DNA from: Lachnospiraceae bacterium
GTDB taxonomy: Bacteria; Bacillota; Clostridia; Lachnospirales; Lachnospiraceae
Assembly (NCBI GenBank): GCA_024699395.1
Contig: JAILPU010000238.1
Location: forward strand, 1-5,492
DNA length: 5,492 nt
Direction: 5' to 3'
Part shown: positions 4,496 through 5,492 of the stretch, piece by piece
Numbering within the stretch: the first letter of the stretch is position 1
Layout of the letters: each line of letters begins with the position of its first letter
Made by a program: the position numbers and the translations under genes
Notes under the pieces: model-generated
What the model saw: the letters and a program-made list of their open reading frames with translations, nothing else
Told to the model about the DNA's origin: nothing
Databases searched by the model: none

Positions 4496-5492
4496 ATGAC
4501 ATTTTTCAAAAAAGCGGTTGTTTCGGGTCTTTTAATAGCTTGCCTTTTTTATTTCGCTTCATGCGGCAGAAACAGTGACAAGAAGATAATCTTTACCTCC
4601 GGCTTTCCCAATAATGAAGTATTCTGCGTTCAGGATGAGTACTGTACTTATCAGGAGTTTGCGTTGTATCTGGTGAATACAGCCAATCGTTATTCCGAAG
4701 TCTATGGTGAAAGGATTTGGGAAACTGCCGTGGAGGACGGAAGTCTTTATGATAATATGAAGACTGTTGTTCTGTCGCGTCTCGTTAAGATAAAGATTAT
4801 GTATCTTTTGGCCAAGGATATGAATATCACCCTTGAAGAGGATGAGCAGGAACTGGTTCAAAAGGCTGCACAGGAATACTATGAATCTTTATCCGAAAAG
4901 GATTGCAATAATCTGGGAATAAAAGAGGACACGGTTAGATCCATGTATGAGCAGTATGCCATCACGACCAAAGCATACATGGAGATTATCAAGGATGTAA
5001 ATCCCGAGATAAGTGACGATGAAGCAAGAAGTGTGTCTGTGGGTCATATTCTGATATCTTTTAATGATAAAAAGAACTCACGAAAGACCATTTCAGAGGA
5101 TGAAAAACAGGCTGTTTACAATAAGGCGAAGAAGGTATACGGCGAGTTAAACGCGCCGGATGCGGATTTTGCCCTTGTGGCATCGGCCTACAGTGATGAT
5201 AAAGAGATATTTATGTCAGTAGCCAAGGGAGATCTTCCGGGTGAATTGGAGGATGTGGTTTTTTCATTGGCGAATGATGAACTCAGTAAGATTACCGAAT
5301 CGGACGACGGTTATCATATTTTCAAGTGTATCAGTACCCTTGACAGAGATGAGACCGATCTAAATAAAATAAAGCTGGCAGAACGGAGAAAAAACGAGGC
5401 GTTCAGCAGGATTTATGATGAATTTGCGGATTCTTTGGGAGCGAAGATAAACGAAAAAGTCTTTGAAAAGATATCCTCCGAGGAATTCAACG
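4496..5492 (+). CDS. PrsA/SurA-like parvulin-type foldase lipoprotein, 3' partial
   Basis: The frame opens at ATG 4496 and is unbroken to the window end: 332 residues plus one base, with the C-terminus missing. In-frame TAA at 4484-4486 excludes an earlier start; AAAGG (4485-4489, 6-base gap) or GGAG (4479-4482, 13-base gap) can serve as ribosome binding site. The N-terminus is a lipoprotein signal: KK at 5-6, hydrophobic 7-20, then FASC with acceptor C23 followed by GRNSDKK. Cys16 (LIAC) also fits a lipobox but leaves a short hydrophobic core. Residues ~40-170 are a mostly helical SurA_N-like chaperone region (YQEFALYL, VYGERIW, AKDMNITLEEDE). Residues ~180-280 look like a parvulin peptidyl-prolyl isomerase domain: GHILISF with H184, DFALVASAYSDD, KGDLPGELEDVVFSL and DGYHIFK with H274. 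The GGDLGWF segment typical of active parvulins is shortened to AKGDL, so isomerase activity may be weak. Expected role: folding exported proteins at the outer membrane face. It starts 32 bases after ilvE. Confidence 0.85.
   Translation, partial: MTFFKKAVVSGLLIACLFYFASCGRNSDKKIIFTSGFPNNEVFCVQDEYCTYQEFALYLVNTANRYSEVYGERIWETAVEDGSLYDNMKTVVLSRLVKIKIMYLLAKDMNITLEEDEQELVQKAAQEYYESLSEKDCNNLGIKEDTVRSMYEQYAITTKAYMEIIKDVNPEISDDEARSVSVGHILISFNDKKNSRKTISEDEKQAVYNKAKKVYGELNAPDADFALVASAYSDDKEIFMSVAKGDLPGELEDVVFSLANDELSKITESDDGYHIFKCISTLDRDETDLNKIKLAERRKNEAFSRIYDEFADSLGAKINEKVFEKISSEEFN

Noticed and set aside
4559..4861. A 100-residue - strand frame inside the lipoprotein gene
   Set aside because: It lies antisense within the + strand parvulin-like gene, which has a start, signal peptide and domain motifs; the antisense protein shows none.

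Overview
The window reads as an ordinary chromosomal stretch of a low-to-moderate GC Firmicute, most likely a Lachnospiraceae-type Clostridia (Butyrivibrio/Roseburia-like). The reasons are strong purine-rich Shine-Dalgarno sites, heavy use of AGA/AGG and ATA codons, consensus sigma-A promoters, a clostridial-style dihydrofolate reductase and a Gram-positive lipoprotein signal. The lineage call is inference from style and protein flavour, not from a marker gene. All five protein genes lie on the + strand.

Layout. (1) Positions 1-792 hold the 3' part of an unrecognised protein gene whose start lies before the window; its first ~80 visible residues look like an OB-fold. (2) Positions 793-1264 are a long non-coding gap. 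Its second half (about 938-1183) is unlike the genes around it: GC-richer, with a 20-bp stem whose four imperfect pairs are all G.U on the + strand, a second hairpin nested inside, four copies of AGCGANNGC, a tandem GCCGGGTTGC repeat and a further small hairpin. I read it as a structured RNA or a dispersed, MITE-like intergenic repeat; it is the most interesting object here. (3) A near-consensus promoter (TTGAAA-17-TATAAT) drives a beta-CASP metallo-beta-lactamase RNA nuclease gene (1265-2866), whose stop codon overlaps the ATG of folA (2863-3354) in an ATGA junction. (4) A short gap with a second promoter leads to ilvE (3438-4463), a branched-chain amino acid aminotransferase starting with GTG. 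(5) Thirty-two bases further on, a PrsA/SurA-like parvulin-type lipoprotein foldase gene (from 4496) runs off the window end.

The genes form two probable transcription units: nuclease-folA and ilvE-lipoprotein. They are mostly housekeeping (RNA processing, folate reduction, Val/Leu/Ile synthesis, extracytoplasmic protein folding) and do not form one pathway. I see no CRISPR array, tRNA, rRNA, transposase or phage gene, and no convincing intrinsic terminator.
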